Source: Pseudotabrizicola sediminis (GTDB lineage: Bacteria > Pseudomonadota > Alphaproteobacteria > Rhodobacterales > Rhodobacteraceae). From it: DNA of 64,000 bases. The stretch spans positions 246,129-310,128 of the forward strand of contig NZ_RPEM01000004.1 of NCBI RefSeq assembly GCF_004745575.1, in the 5' to 3' direction. Below, piece by piece: positions 1-8,368 of this stretch; positions within the stretch are counted from its first letter, which is position 1, and each line of letters begins with the position of its first letter. The position numbers and the translations under genes were made by a program. The notes under the pieces were generated by a model. It had not been told where the DNA came from. It saw nothing but the letters and a program-made list of their open reading frames with translations, and ran no database searches.

Positions 1-2
1 CG

Positions 3-635
3 AGCCGGTTGTCTGACTCGTGGTTTATCGAGGAAAGCCCGCTTGCCTTTGGCCTGATGCAGCGGGACCGGGACTTCGAGAATTATCAGGATGCGGTGTC
101 GCATTATGAACGCCGCCCCTCGCTGCTGGTGGAACCTGTGGGGGAATGGGGCAAGGGCGCCGTGCGTCTGGTGGAAATCCCGACTCCGCTTGAGGTGAAT
201 GACAACATTGTGGCGTTCTGGGTGCCCGAAGCCCAGCCCGTGCCCGGCGAGATGATGGAATTTGCCTATCGCCTGCATTGGGGCGCGCTGCCGGTCGATC
301 CGGCGGCGGACGTGGCTTTCGTCAAGGAAACGCGGGCCGGGGTTGGTGGTGTGTCGGGCGTGGAAAACACCGATGGCAGCCGAAAGTTCGTGGTCGATTT
401 CGCCGGAGGCTTGCTGTCGCGCTTACCGTCAGATGCCGAGGTTGACGCTGTGGTGACCATCGCAGGTGGTGAAATAGTCGTCAAAACACTGTCAAAGATT
501 GAAAACAATGCAGTCTGGCGTTTGGTGGTGGATGTGAAGCCCAATCAGGGGGCCACGGTGGAACTTGTGGCGCATGTCGCGGGTTACGGCCGCAAGCTGA
601 CAGAAAATTGGCTCTATCAATGGATGAGCGCATGA
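3..635 (+). CDS. opgG: OpgG, periplasmic glucan biosynthesis protein (C-terminal part)
   Basis: Only the C-terminal part is present: the reading frame is open to the left edge, so the TTG at 9 is not a true start. The segment FGLMQRDRDFENYQD followed by an RPS..VEP stretch is the signature of OpgG/OpgD proteins. Family members are exported and act in the periplasm on the backbone of osmoregulated periplasmic glucans made by OpgH. The visible part contains the C-terminal Ig-like beta region and no membrane segment. The stop overlaps the start of the next small gene (ATGA at 632-635), and opgH and opgC follow. This order matches the opgGIHC operon known from Rhodobacter sphaeroides. The family call is firm. 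OpgG rather than its paralogue OpgD rests on operon context. Confidence 0.9.
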   Translation, partial: SRLSDSWFIEESPLAFGLMQRDRDFENYQDAVSHYERRPSLLVEPVGEWGKGAVRLVEIPTPLEVNDNIVAFWVPEAQPVPGEMMEFAYRLHWGALPVDPAADVAFVKETRAGVGGVSGVENTDGSRKFVVDFAGGLLSRLPSDAEVDAVVTIAGGEIVVKTLSKIENNAVWRLVVDVKPNQGATVELVAHVAGYGRKLTENWLYQWMSA

Positions 636-829
636 CTATGGCACCCTTTGCCGCGACAGAAACATTTCCAGATGTCGGAACCGGCGGCATGGACCTGTCT
701 GTCCTTGCCCCCCCCATGGCACCGCTGGCAATGCCGAAACAAACCCTGACCCGCGAGGCCGGGCCGCTGTGGCGCGGCTTTGTCGCGGTCTTGTCCCTGC
801 TGCGCCGGGATATGGGCCGCGTGGGGTAA
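632..829 (+). CDS. opgI: OpgI-like small protein of the glucan operon
   Basis: This 65-residue ORF lies between opgG and opgH. Its ATG overlaps the opgG stop (ATGA), and its stop is 3 bases before the opgH ATG, so it is probably translated by coupling. Earlier in-frame starts at 608 and 620 lie inside opgG and are less likely. The protein has no membrane segment. It has a Pro/Met-rich stretch (VLAPPMAPLAMP) and a basic C-terminus. A small opgI gene in this place is known from R. sphaeroides, and I assign it by position. The Pro/Met stretch may correspond to the cytoplasmic N-terminus of longer enterobacterial OpgH proteins, split off as a separate polypeptide; that is inference. Confidence 0.65.
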   Translation: MTMAPFAATETFPDVGTGGMDLSVLAPPMAPLAMPKQTLTREAGPLWRGFVAVLSLLRRDMGRVG

Positions 830-832
830 GGC

Positions 833-2617
833 ATGACGCTGTCCTCGGTCGCCCTGTCGCCTGTGAAACTCGATCGCGCGACGGGCGCGCGCGCGTTTGC
901 GCTTGCCTTCAGCCTGCTGGCGGCAACCGCTGCGGGGATGGTGTTTCACATCTACGGCGCGGCAGATGGGGTCACGGCGGTGGATCTGATCCGCTCGGGT
1001 CTGATCTTTTTGTCAACCTGGTGGTTGGCATGGGGGGCTGGCACGGCGATGCTGGGTCTGTTTTCCGGGGCAAGGCCGCCGGTACCGGAAGTTCGGGGCA
1101 AGATCGTCGGCAAGACCGTAGTGATCGTCCCGATCTACAACGAGGACCCCAGCGTCACCTTTGCCCGGATTGCCGCGATGGACGATTCCCTGCGGGCGGC
1201 AGGTGGCGGTGTGATGGTGGATTTTGCCATCCTGTCCGACACGCGGGATGAGGCGATTGCCGCCGAGGAACGCCAATGGTGCGCGCGGCTGCTTGCACGG
1301 CAGAACGGGGCGGGCCGGATCTTTTACCGCCGCAGGGTAAAGAACACCGGGCGCAAGGCGGGCAATATCGAGGAGTTCATCACCACATCGGGCCGGGCAT
1401 GGGATTACGCGGTGATCCTTGATGCCGACAGCCTGATGGAGGGCGAGACGGTTCTGACCATGATCCGCCGGATGGAGGCTGATCCGACGCTGGGCCTGCT
1501 GCAATCGCTGCCCCGAGTGATCCGGGCGCGGACGGTATTTGGCCGGGCAATGCAGTTTGCAGCCTCGTTCCATTCGCCGGTGTTTGCCCATGGGTTGGCC
1601 GCGATGCAGGGGCGTACGGGGCCGTTCTGGGGCCATAATGCCATTGTGCGCGTTCGCGCATGGGCCGAGAGCTGTGGCTTGCCGGAACTGCCGGGACGCC
1701 CCCCGTTGGGCGGGCATATCCTGAGCCATGATTATGTCGAGGCGGCATTGCTGTCGCGCGCCGGGTGGACGGTGCGGCTGGATGATGATTTGGACGGCAG
1801 CTTTGAAGAGGGGCCGGAGAATATCGTCGATCATGCCAAGCGTGACCGGCGCTGGTGTCAGGGCAATCTGCAGCATGGCAAGGTGATCGGGGCGCCGGGG
1901 CTGAAGGGGTGGAGCCGCTTCACCCTGTTTCAGGGCATTTTCGCCTATGTAGCGCCACTGATCTGGCTGGCCTTCATCGCAGCGTCGGTCATTGCCACCG
2001 CCACCGCCAGCGGGCCGGATTACTTTCCACAGGAAAACTGGCCCTTTCCTGTGTTTCCCTATGACCAGACCGCAAAGGCCGTGGGTCTGGCTCTGGGGAT
2101 CTTTGGCCTTCTGGTCATGCCCAAACTGCTGGTGGTGCTGGACGCCGCCCTGACCGGCAGGGCAGCCACCTTTGGCGGGGCCGGGGCATCGTTGCGTGCC
2201 ATGTTGAGCGAGCTTTTGTTGTCATCGCTGATCGCGCCGGTGCTGCTGGCCTTTCAGAGCCGGTCTGTTGTGCAGGTCTTGCTGGGGCGCGATGGCGGCT
2301 GGCCGCCCAACAACCGTGGTGATGGGGGCCTGGATTTTGCCGAGGCCTGGGCTGCGGGTCGCTGGATCAGCGGCTGGGGACTTGTGGGGCTGGGGGTGGC
2401 GCACTTCTTTGCGCCGGCGCTGACACTGTGGTTGCTGCCGGTGCTGCTCCCGATGCTTCTGGCCCCGGTGCTGATCTGGTGGACATCGCAGCCAGCAGCC
2501 CGGGGCCGCTTTGCGGTGCCCGAGGACCGTACCCTGCCAGGAATTGTCGCGCGCCATGATGCGGTGCTGCGCGAATGGCTGGCTACCCCGGTAACGGCGG
2601 AGAAGGTCGTTGCCTGA
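833..2617 (+). CDS. opgH: OpgH, membrane glucosyltransferase for periplasmic glucans
   Basis: This is a 594-residue inner-membrane family-2 glycosyltransferase. It transfers glucose from UDP-glucose to build the beta-glucan backbone and passes it to the periplasm. Two N-terminal membrane segments precede the cytoplasmic catalytic domain. VVIVPIYNED is the start of the GT-A fold. DADS near residue 197, SHDYVEAALL near 299 and RDRRWCQGN near 339 are the D, D and (Q/R)xxRW processive-transferase motifs. Several further membrane helices follow. It is much shorter than the about 850-residue E. coli protein because the long cytoplasmic tails are missing. It is followed by opgC with an 8-base overlap. 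Confidence 0.95.
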   Translation: MTLSSVALSPVKLDRATGARAFALAFSLLAATAAGMVFHIYGAADGVTAVDLIRSGLIFLSTWWLAWGAGTAMLGLFSGARPPVPEVRGKIVGKTVVIVPIYNEDPSVTFARIAAMDDSLRAAGGGVMVDFAILSDTRDEAIAAEERQWCARLLARQNGAGRIFYRRRVKNTGRKAGNIEEFITTSGRAWDYAVILDADSLMEGETVLTMIRRMEADPTLGLLQSLPRVIRARTVFGRAMQFAASFHSPVFAHGLAAMQGRTGPFWGHNAIVRVRAWAESCGLPELPGRPPLGGHILSHDYVEAALLSRAGWTVRLDDDLDGSFEEGPENIVDHAKRDRRWCQGNLQHGKVIGAPGLKGWSRFTLFQGIFAYVAPLIWLAFIAASVIATATASGPDYFPQENWPFPVFPYDQTAKAVGLALGIFGLLVMPKLLVVLDAALTGRAATFGGAGASLRAMLSELLLSSLIAPVLLAFQSRSVVQVLLGRDGGWPPNNRGDGGLDFAEAWAAGRWISGWGLVGLGVAHFFAPALTLWLLPVLLPMLLAPVLIWWTSQPAARGRFAVPEDRTLPGIVARHDAVLREWLATPVTAEKVVA

Positions 2618-3764
2618 GCTGGTCGCGCACCGGCGCGATTACCGGGTGGATCTGTTGCGGGGCGTGGCCTTGATGATGATCTTCATCAACCACATTCCCG
2701 GCACGTTCTGGGAACATCTGACCTCGCGCAATTTCGGCTTTTCCGATGCGGCTGAAGGCTTTGTCCTGATGTCGGGCATTGCGACAGCGCTGGCCTATGG
2801 TCCGATTTTCATGCGCGACCGGACCCCGCCGATGGCGCTGGCGCTGCGGCCCTGGCGACGGGTGCTGACGCTGTGGTGGGTGCATGTGCTGGTGGTGCTG
2901 GGGATTCTGGGGCTGTTTTTCCTGACCGTGCAAGACCCTGCGGTGGCCGCAATGTCGGTGAAGCGCAACATTGCCCGGGCGCTGGAAGACCCGATGCTTT
3001 TTGTTCCGGCGCTGGTGGCCTTGAGCCATCAGTTTGCCTATGCCGATATTCTGCCGCTGTATATCGTGCTGCTGCTGGCCGCCCCGGCCATTCTGGCGGC
3101 GGGCGTGCGCTGGCCGCGCGGGCTGATGGTGGCGTCTTTGCTGCTGTGGGTGGTGGTCGGGATCTTCCGGATCAGGGTGCCGACCTGGCCGCTGGACAAC
3201 GGCTGGTTCTTCAACCCGCTGGCCTGGCAGGTGGTGTTTGTGGCGGGCGTGCTGACGGGCCTTGCGATGCGGCAGGGGCAGCGGTGGTTGCCGATGCGGG
3301 TTTGGGCGTTCCGGCTGGCCTTGGCATATCTGTGCCTCGCGGCGATCTGGGTTCAGGTGCCGGTGGTCGCAGCCTGGGGCGGGCACGGGCTGTGGATGGT
3401 GCACGAATATCTGGGCGCACCATCGGTGTTCACGTCGTTTGACAAGAGCTTTCTCCACTTGCCCCGGCTGCTGCACATTCTGGCGCTGGCCTATGTGCTG
3501 AGCGCGCTGCCCGCGCTGACGCGGCTGTCGGAAAACCCCAAACTGGCCCCTCTGGTGACGCTGGGGCAGCATGCACTGCCGGTCTTTGCCGCCAGCACCG
3601 GTCTGGCCTATGTGGCGCAGGTGACCAAGGCGATGGTGGGGCCGTCCTTCCTGCTGGACACGGCGCTGATTGCCGCCGGATTTGCGATCTTGTTTGCGCT
3701 GGCCGGGTGGCTGAGTCTGCGCAAGACGCAGCGCGCCGCGATCCCGGTTGAGCACCGGGTCTGA
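2610..3764 (+). CDS. opgC: OpgC, acyltransferase that succinylates periplasmic glucans
   Basis: This is a 384-residue polytopic membrane protein with about ten hydrophobic helices. The N-terminus reads YRVDLLRGVALMMIFINHIPG, the opening typical of OpgC and related membrane acyltransferases, with the conserved His in the first helix. In R. sphaeroides OpgC adds succinyl groups to the glucan. The start is a TTG at 2610 that overlaps the opgH stop by 8 bases, which suggests translational coupling. No earlier start fits without a long overlap. The call is secure by family and by operon position; the acyl donor and the group transferred are inferred from the R. sphaeroides case. Confidence 0.88.
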   Translation: MPELVAHRRDYRVDLLRGVALMMIFINHIPGTFWEHLTSRNFGFSDAAEGFVLMSGIATALAYGPIFMRDRTPPMALALRPWRRVLTLWWVHVLVVLGILGLFFLTVQDPAVAAMSVKRNIARALEDPMLFVPALVALSHQFAYADILPLYIVLLLAAPAILAAGVRWPRGLMVASLLLWVVVGIFRIRVPTWPLDNGWFFNPLAWQVVFVAGVLTGLAMRQGQRWLPMRVWAFRLALAYLCLAAIWVQVPVVAAWGGHGLWMVHEYLGAPSVFTSFDKSFLHLPRLLHILALAYVLSALPALTRLSENPKLAPLVTLGQHALPVFAASTGLAYVAQVTKAMVGPSFLLDTALIAAGFAILFALAGWLSLRKTQRAAIPVEHRV

Positions 3765-3887
3765 ACCGACGGACTTTCACATCGTAGCGCGGCATATCCC
3801 GGCGCGCCGCGAAACGGCCCGTCGCGCGGAAAGCGCCACCTTCATTGCCATCCGGTCAGGGCGAGCCGTGGCCCGCCGCCAGGTGCC

Positions 3888-4772
3888 TTAGCTTTGGAAC
3901 ACCAACCGATGCATTGCCGGGTGGACGCGTTCACGGACCAGAACCGCGACAAGGCGGAGGGCAGCGGCATGCTCTTCTTCGGTCTGAGCGGTTTCAATCT
4001 GCGCGCGGCAATAGTCCTGGATATCCTCTGGCAAAACCGGAGGCAGGGCCTCTTCCGACCCGGACAGGATGGCTGCCATCCACTCCGACGATTCCCCCAG
4101 CTGCGCCGCGAAAGCAAGCTGGCGCGCATCCAGCAGATCACGCACGGTGTCTTCGTTGGCAAACACATCATGCGTGATGCCGGCAAAGGCGCGGACGCGG
4201 TTGATACGCTCTTCGGTGCAATCGAGCAGAGCTGCCATGGCCGGAACCTTACCCATCTGCTTGGTCGATCCGACATAATCATAGGGCGCGTTGTCAGACC
4301 GCTTGAGCACACGGTTCACCACCGGGTCGATCACGGTGATGATGTCGGAAATCCCCGAGCGGCGCGCATATTCCAGCGAGCCGATCATCAGTTCGCACGT
4401 CGCCATGGACACGGCTTTCATCGTGTTACCATCGCGGCACAGCCGCTGGGTATCGACGCAAAAGCGGGTGGATTCCCACAAAGTGGCGCTGCGCAGCGGC
4501 GGTTCGCCATCCAGCAGAACCTGAAACACGTCTGACAGCATGTGCGGCCCCGTGGTCTGCAGGGCGCGAACGCAGGACACAACATGGCCTTCGTCATCCA
4601 GCCCGATGACATAGGCCGGATCGAGCCGATCAAACTGGTCAATCTCGCGGCCGTTGGTGATCTCGACTTCCCACCCCAGGCGGTCGCCGAAAACGCGTGC
4701 GCGGAGCTTGAACATTTCATCCAGAAGGTCGCCGAAGCGATCCTTGTTCAGTGCATCGACGATGATGATCAT
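3888..4772 (-). CDS. LuxI-family acyl-homoserine lactone synthase with long C-terminal tail
   Basis: The 294-residue protein makes N-acyl-homoserine lactone from S-adenosylmethionine and an acyl carrier. I chose the ATG at 4772, preceded by GGGG at good spacing, over an upstream TTG at 4784. With that start the family's invariant residues fall at R24, F28, W34, D45, D48, R69, E100 and R103, almost exactly the EsaI numbering. The synthase domain ends near residue 200. About 90 more residues follow (Glu/Ala-rich, ending LVFQS), where usual LuxI proteins are only about 190-230 residues long. It lies 100 bases downstream of luxR on the same strand, with an XRE gene before that. Acyl chain type cannot be read from the sequence. 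Confidence 0.93.
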   Translation of the reverse strand: MIIIVDALNKDRFGDLLDEMFKLRARVFGDRLGWEVEITNGREIDQFDRLDPAYVIGLDDEGHVVSCVRALQTTGPHMLSDVFQVLLDGEPPLRSATLWESTRFCVDTQRLCRDGNTMKAVSMATCELMIGSLEYARRSGISDIITVIDPVVNRVLKRSDNAPYDYVGSTKQMGKVPAMAALLDCTEERINRVRAFAGITHDVFANEDTVRDLLDARQLAFAAQLGESSEWMAAILSGSEEALPPVLPEDIQDYCRAQIETAQTEEEHAAALRLVAVLVRERVHPAMHRLVFQS

Positions 4773-4872
4773 ATTTATCCCCAAACATGAGTGGTCTTCC
4801 CCTGAACAAGGTTAATGCGTCCGACAGGGTAAAGACTATGAGGGGAATCCCGTAATCCGGGCTGAGAGCGGC

Positions 4873-5580
4873 CTAAAGCGGGTAGATCAGGCCCAGCATG
4901 ATGGCACGGCCCACGGCCTGCGGGGTGGTCAATGCATACAGCTTTTCGCGCCCCGACCTTAGGTGAACCTCGACCGTGCGGTGTGAAATCCCCAGAATGT
5001 CGCCAACGTCCTGCTGCGACTTGCCAGCTGCGATCCATTGCAGGATCTCGCGTTCGCGGGTGGAAAGCGCCGGATAGCGCAGGGCGCGCGACAGAACATC
5101 GGACCGCATCACCGTATCATGCACATGCACGGCGACCGATTGCAGATCCGGCAAAATCTGCCGAGACAGCTTTTCCCATTCTGTCACGCTGCAATCGCGG
5201 GTCACGCTGAGCATGCCGATATCGCCATAAGGCCCGCGCACCGGAATGGTCAGGCCCCGGTTGGTGATGCCAAAATCGCGGGCGTCGCGGAAGGTTTTCT
5301 CAAAACCTTCCGTGTGGTCCAGCCTGCTCCAGTCCACCGGGGCGATCGACCGGCTTGCGACCAGAAGCGTGGGATCAATCCGGTGCAACCCGTTTTCAGC
5401 ATAGTGGTGCTTCCAGGCGTCAGGGTAATTCACATAGCCATGGACTGCACTGGCGACCGGGTTGGTTCCGGCATAGGCCGCATGGTCAAGTTCAAAGCGG
5501 GCGCAGATCTGATCGAGGAATGAGACGAAACTACCGGCATTGCGGCTTTCGTTTCCAAGGTCGATCAGATCGACGTTCAC
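4873..5580 (-). CDS. LuxR-family quorum-sensing regulator
   Basis: The 235-residue protein has an N-terminal autoinducer-binding domain with W56, Y60, D69, P70 and W84, matching the ligand contacts of TraR (W57, Y61, D70, P71, W85). A C-terminal LuxR helix-turn-helix is at about 170-230 (LSTREREILQWIAAGKS...ISHRTVEVHL). It should bind the signal made by the next gene and regulate transcription. The start is GTG and overlaps the stop of the XRE gene in a GTGA, so the two are probably co-translated. All ligand-contact positions are kept, so this looks like an active receptor rather than an orphan LuxR that has lost signal binding. Confidence 0.93.
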   Translation of the reverse strand: MNVDLIDLGNESRNAGSFVSFLDQICARFELDHAAYAGTNPVASAVHGYVNYPDAWKHHYAENGLHRIDPTLLVASRSIAPVDWSRLDHTEGFEKTFRDARDFGITNRGLTIPVRGPYGDIGMLSVTRDCSVTEWEKLSRQILPDLQSVAVHVHDTVMRSDVLSRALRYPALSTREREILQWIAAGKSQQDVGDILGISHRTVEVHLRSGREKLYALTTPQAVGRAIMLGLIYPL

Positions 5581-6002
5581 CGCTGACGCTCTGTTGCTGT
5601 CGCGGACTGCAGATCGTTGGCGCTCTGCGCTGGCGTTGCCAGATTACCAAGGTGCGTGGCCATCGTCTGCGCCATCTTCAGAAGTGCCACTTGCTGGGGG
5701 TCGGTCATCTCATTGAAATGCGACAGCATTTCGGCTCGGTTGCTGCCGATCGTCTTTGGAGGACCATTTTGGTCGGCACCGGATGGCGCGGCAATGCCGT
5801 CAAAAAATGAGGCAACGGGTATATCGAGGACGGTCGCGATCTGCAGCAGTTGTGCGGCGGCAACCCGGTTTGTGCCGGCCTCATACGCGCTGATCTGCCC
5901 CGGGTCGACCGACAGGTGCTCTGCCAGCTCGGCCTGGGTGACGCCACAAACCCAGCGGAATTGCCGGATACGACGGCCAATAAACGAATCTACACTGTTC
6001 AT
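5577..6002 (-). CDS. XRE-family DNA-binding regulator coupled to luxR
   Basis: The 141-residue protein carries an N-terminal helix-turn-helix of the Cro/CI type (IGRRIRQFRWVCGVTQAELA, then VDPGQISAYEAGTNRV) at about residues 8-65. An acidic and polar C-terminal half (to residue 141) has no recognisable domain and may be for oligomerisation or signal input. I start at the internal ATG at 6002, because the longer frame to 6068 adds 22 residues that are not HTH-like. Its stop overlaps the luxR GTG start. A dedicated XRE regulator in the same transcript as luxR-luxI suggests an extra layer of control over quorum sensing; that role is inferred from position only. Confidence 0.82.
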   Translation of the reverse strand: MNSVDSFIGRRIRQFRWVCGVTQAELAEHLSVDPGQISAYEAGTNRVAAAQLLQIATVLDIPVASFFDGIAAPSGADQNGPPKTIGSNRAEMLSHFNEMTDPQQVALLKMAQTMATHLGNLATPAQSANDLQSATATERQR

Positions 6003-6081
6003 GATTTGCGATGCCGTTAAAGCTGCTGGATGCGAAATCTTACAGCACTCTGTGTCTGGATCAACCAATCGTTAATCATTC

Positions 6082-6912
6082 TTAAAATGATGTCTCCGCG
6101 CGGGCATCCCACCTGCCGAACCGGGCTTTGGACCGCGCTGACCGGGGGGCTTGGCGCAGTTCCAGCAATCCGCCATCGATTGGAATGATCTGACCTGTCA
6201 TCCAGGATGACCGGTCGGTGGCCAGAAAAAGCATCCCTTCGGCAATCTCTTCCGGAGTGCCCCAGCGCGAGATCGGATAGCGCCCGATGACCTGCGCCAG
6301 CAAGGTCTGGAATTCCGCCTCGTCCGCTGCACGGGCACGGAATTGGGACTCCGACAGCGGCGTGCGCACCGCCCCCGGCGCCACCGCGTTCACCCTCACC
6401 CCGCGCGCAGCGAAATCGGCGGCAAGCTGGCGGGTAAGTGCCATGACCGCGCCCTTGGCGGGCAAATAGGCCGCCACCCCCTTCATCCCCGACAGATCGA
6501 CAGTGGTGGCGGTAAAAACCAGCGTGCCACCTTGCACCAGCAGATGCGGCAGCACGGCCCGGGCGGTGAGAAAGGCCCCGGTGGCATTTACCAGCATTGC
6601 GCGGTTCCAGTCGGTGAGCGACAGGGACAGGATATCGCCTTCGATCATGGCTCCGGCATTGGCAATGCAGGTGTCGATGCGGCCGGCCCAGTTGATGGCC
6701 GCGGCGGCCATGGCGGCGACGGAAGCTTCATCCGTGATGTCGGTTCGCACGGCGCAGGCGGGGTGCCCGGCGGCTGTCAGGCCATTGGCGACGGCCTGCG
6801 CGGCTGGCTCATTCAGGTCGGCACACAGAACGGCCATCCCGTTCGCCGCAAAGCGCGCCGCCACTGCGCGCCCGATGCCGGACCCTGCGCCGGTGACAAC
6901 CTCCGTGCGCGA
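6082..6912 (-). pseudogene. 5'-truncated short-chain dehydrogenase
   Basis: Reading leftwards from 6912 the frame gives VVTGAGSGIGRAVAARF, the NAD(P)-binding glycine motif of the SDR family, then CIANAG, YLPAK (the YxxxK catalytic pair) and GRYPISRWGTPEEIAEGMLFLAT. The frame is closed by a stop at 6913-6915, only five codons before the motif. No ATG, GTG or TTG lies ahead of the motif; the first is the GTG at 6864, inside the Rossmann fold. The catalytic Ser, 13 residues before the Tyr, is Thr here. The N-terminal 5-10 residues and the start codon have therefore been lost, probably through a rearrangement near 6912. It could still be made from the GTG as a protein without the cofactor loop, but I treat it as broken. 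Confidence 0.7.
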
Positions 6913-7308
6913 TCAAGAAGATACCGATTTTATCTGTCGGCGGGCCGAGGCAAAGAAGCGGGGCTTGTATGAAGCCACCCCTGGGGTTGTTGTCTATCAA
7001 CACGACATGGCTGGAAACCTTGGCAATGTAACCACACGCACCAAAGTGCTTGAGCGCACCCGGTCAATGCCGCTTGTCAGTGAGCGGTATCCGGCAAGGG
7101 CGGCACGGCTTGGAAAAAGCTGTTTGCGCCATTGCGCCGCCCTATGGTGATCTTCTGGAAACCGAAGGCTTCGGGCAACCGTGTCGCGGTTTCGGAGTCA
7201 CGCCGATTTGTCTGCCCAAAGTGGCGATCCGACATGTTGCTTCTTTAAGGCATCACCAGCACCACACTCCGGTTTTGCGGCGGGGGGTTCAGAAATTGGC
7301 CGGCGAGG
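6913..7308. other. Non-coding stretch beside the broken SDR gene
   Basis: About 395 bases between the truncated SDR and the ketopantoate-reductase-like gene. It contains short open frames on both strands, but none resembles a known family. The SDR frame ends abruptly at the left edge of this stretch, so it may be foreign or rearranged DNA. I see no terminal inverted repeats, transposase fragment or RNA gene. Confidence 0.5.
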
Positions 7309-8280
7309 CTAGCTGATCGCCGACAGCGCCCGCAGGCGGATCAGCGCCAGAACGGTGTCGATGGAGGGTGTGGGTGTATGGGTCAGCCGCCCCAGTTCGG
7401 CGACCGAGCCGACAAGCGCCTCGATTTCCATCGGACGGCCTGCGATCAGATCTTGCAGCATCGACGTCCGATGCGCGCCCACAGCCGCGCCGCCGTCAAT
7501 GCGGCGATCCACGTCTATGGGAAAAATGACACCCAGCTTTTCAGCGATGACCTGTGCCTCGATCATCATCGCACGCGCGACGGCGCGGGTGCCGGGATCA
7601 GTGCACAACACATCCAATGTGGCATGGGTCAGGGCGGAAATCGGGTTGAAAGACAGGTTGCCCCACAGCTTCACCCAAATCTCATCGCGCAGACGGGGCC
7701 GAACGGGGGCCTTGAGGCCCGCTGCCGTCAGCGCCGCAGACAGGTGCAGCGCACGGGCGGATTTTTCACCCGAGGGTTCGCCCAATGAGAAACGGTTGCC
7801 CTCCACATGGGTGATGGTGCCCGGTTCCGACACTTCCGCCGCCGGATAGACCACGCAGCCCAACACCCGGTCTGGGCCAAAGCCGTTCCACTGCACATCA
7901 CCGGGATCGACCGAGGCCAGACGGGTACCTTCATAGACGCCTCCAATGCGGTGGAAATACCACCACGGCACACCATTGACACCACTGACAAGCGTGCTGT
8001 CCGGCCCAAGCAGTGGGGTGATCTGATCCACCACGCCCGGCACCGAATGCGCCTTGAGCGTGAGGATCACATAATCCTGCGGCCCGAGCGTGCGCGCATC
8101 GTCGGTGGCGCGCACCTTGTGTGTGGTCATGTGGCCGTCTTCGATCAGTGTCAGACCTTTGGACTGCAGCGCCGCCAGATGCGGGCCACGTGCCACCAGC
8201 GACACATCGGCCCCGACAGCGGCCAGTTTTGCACCCATGTAACCACCAATGGCGCCCGCGCCGAAGATGCAGATTTTCAT
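7309..8280 (-). CDS. Ketopantoate reductase family (PanE/ApbA-like) oxidoreductase
   Basis: The 323-residue enzyme has an N-terminal NADPH-binding Rossmann fold (KICIFGAGAIGGYMGAKLA, GxGxxG at residues 7-12). The mid-region VKLWGNLSFNPISALT carries the conserved Lys and Asn of the 2-dehydropantoate 2-reductase family, and a helical C-terminal domain follows. The family reduces 2-oxo acids to 2-hydroxy acids; PanE itself makes pantoate. The setting is catabolic (acyl-CoA ligase, Ldh-family dehydrogenase, importer), and many Rhodobacterales carry several such paralogues. A role on another 2-oxo or 2-hydroxy acid is therefore as likely as pantothenate synthesis, and I give no gene symbol. Confidence 0.85.
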   Translation of the reverse strand: MKICIFGAGAIGGYMGAKLAAVGADVSLVARGPHLAALQSKGLTLIEDGHMTTHKVRATDDARTLGPQDYVILTLKAHSVPGVVDQITPLLGPDSTLVSGVNGVPWWYFHRIGGVYEGTRLASVDPGDVQWNGFGPDRVLGCVVYPAAEVSEPGTITHVEGNRFSLGEPSGEKSARALHLSAALTAAGLKAPVRPRLRDEIWVKLWGNLSFNPISALTHATLDVLCTDPGTRAVARAMMIEAQVIAEKLGVIFPIDVDRRIDGGAAVGAHRTSMLQDLIAGRPMEIEALVGSVAELGRLTHTPTPSIDTVLALIRLRALSAIS

Positions 8281-8368
8281 GTGGACTCCGAAACGTCTGA
8301 AACCAGAATGTCGCGCCTATCGTGGATGGCGGAGCCTCCGGCGGGGATATTTTTGAACAGATGAAGGG

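Noticed and set aside
2583..3755. Minus-strand open frame of 390 codons
   Set aside because: Antisense to opgC; mostly His, Gln and Arg. Shadow frame.
4800..4829. CCCTG...CAGGG inverted repeat upstream of luxI as a lux box
   Set aside because: The arms are only 5 bases and the total span is 30 bases, too wide for the usual 18-20-base lux box. It may be chance.
6913..7308. Possible transposase remnant next to the broken SDR
   Set aside because: No DDE motif, terminal repeats or target duplication could be seen on either strand.
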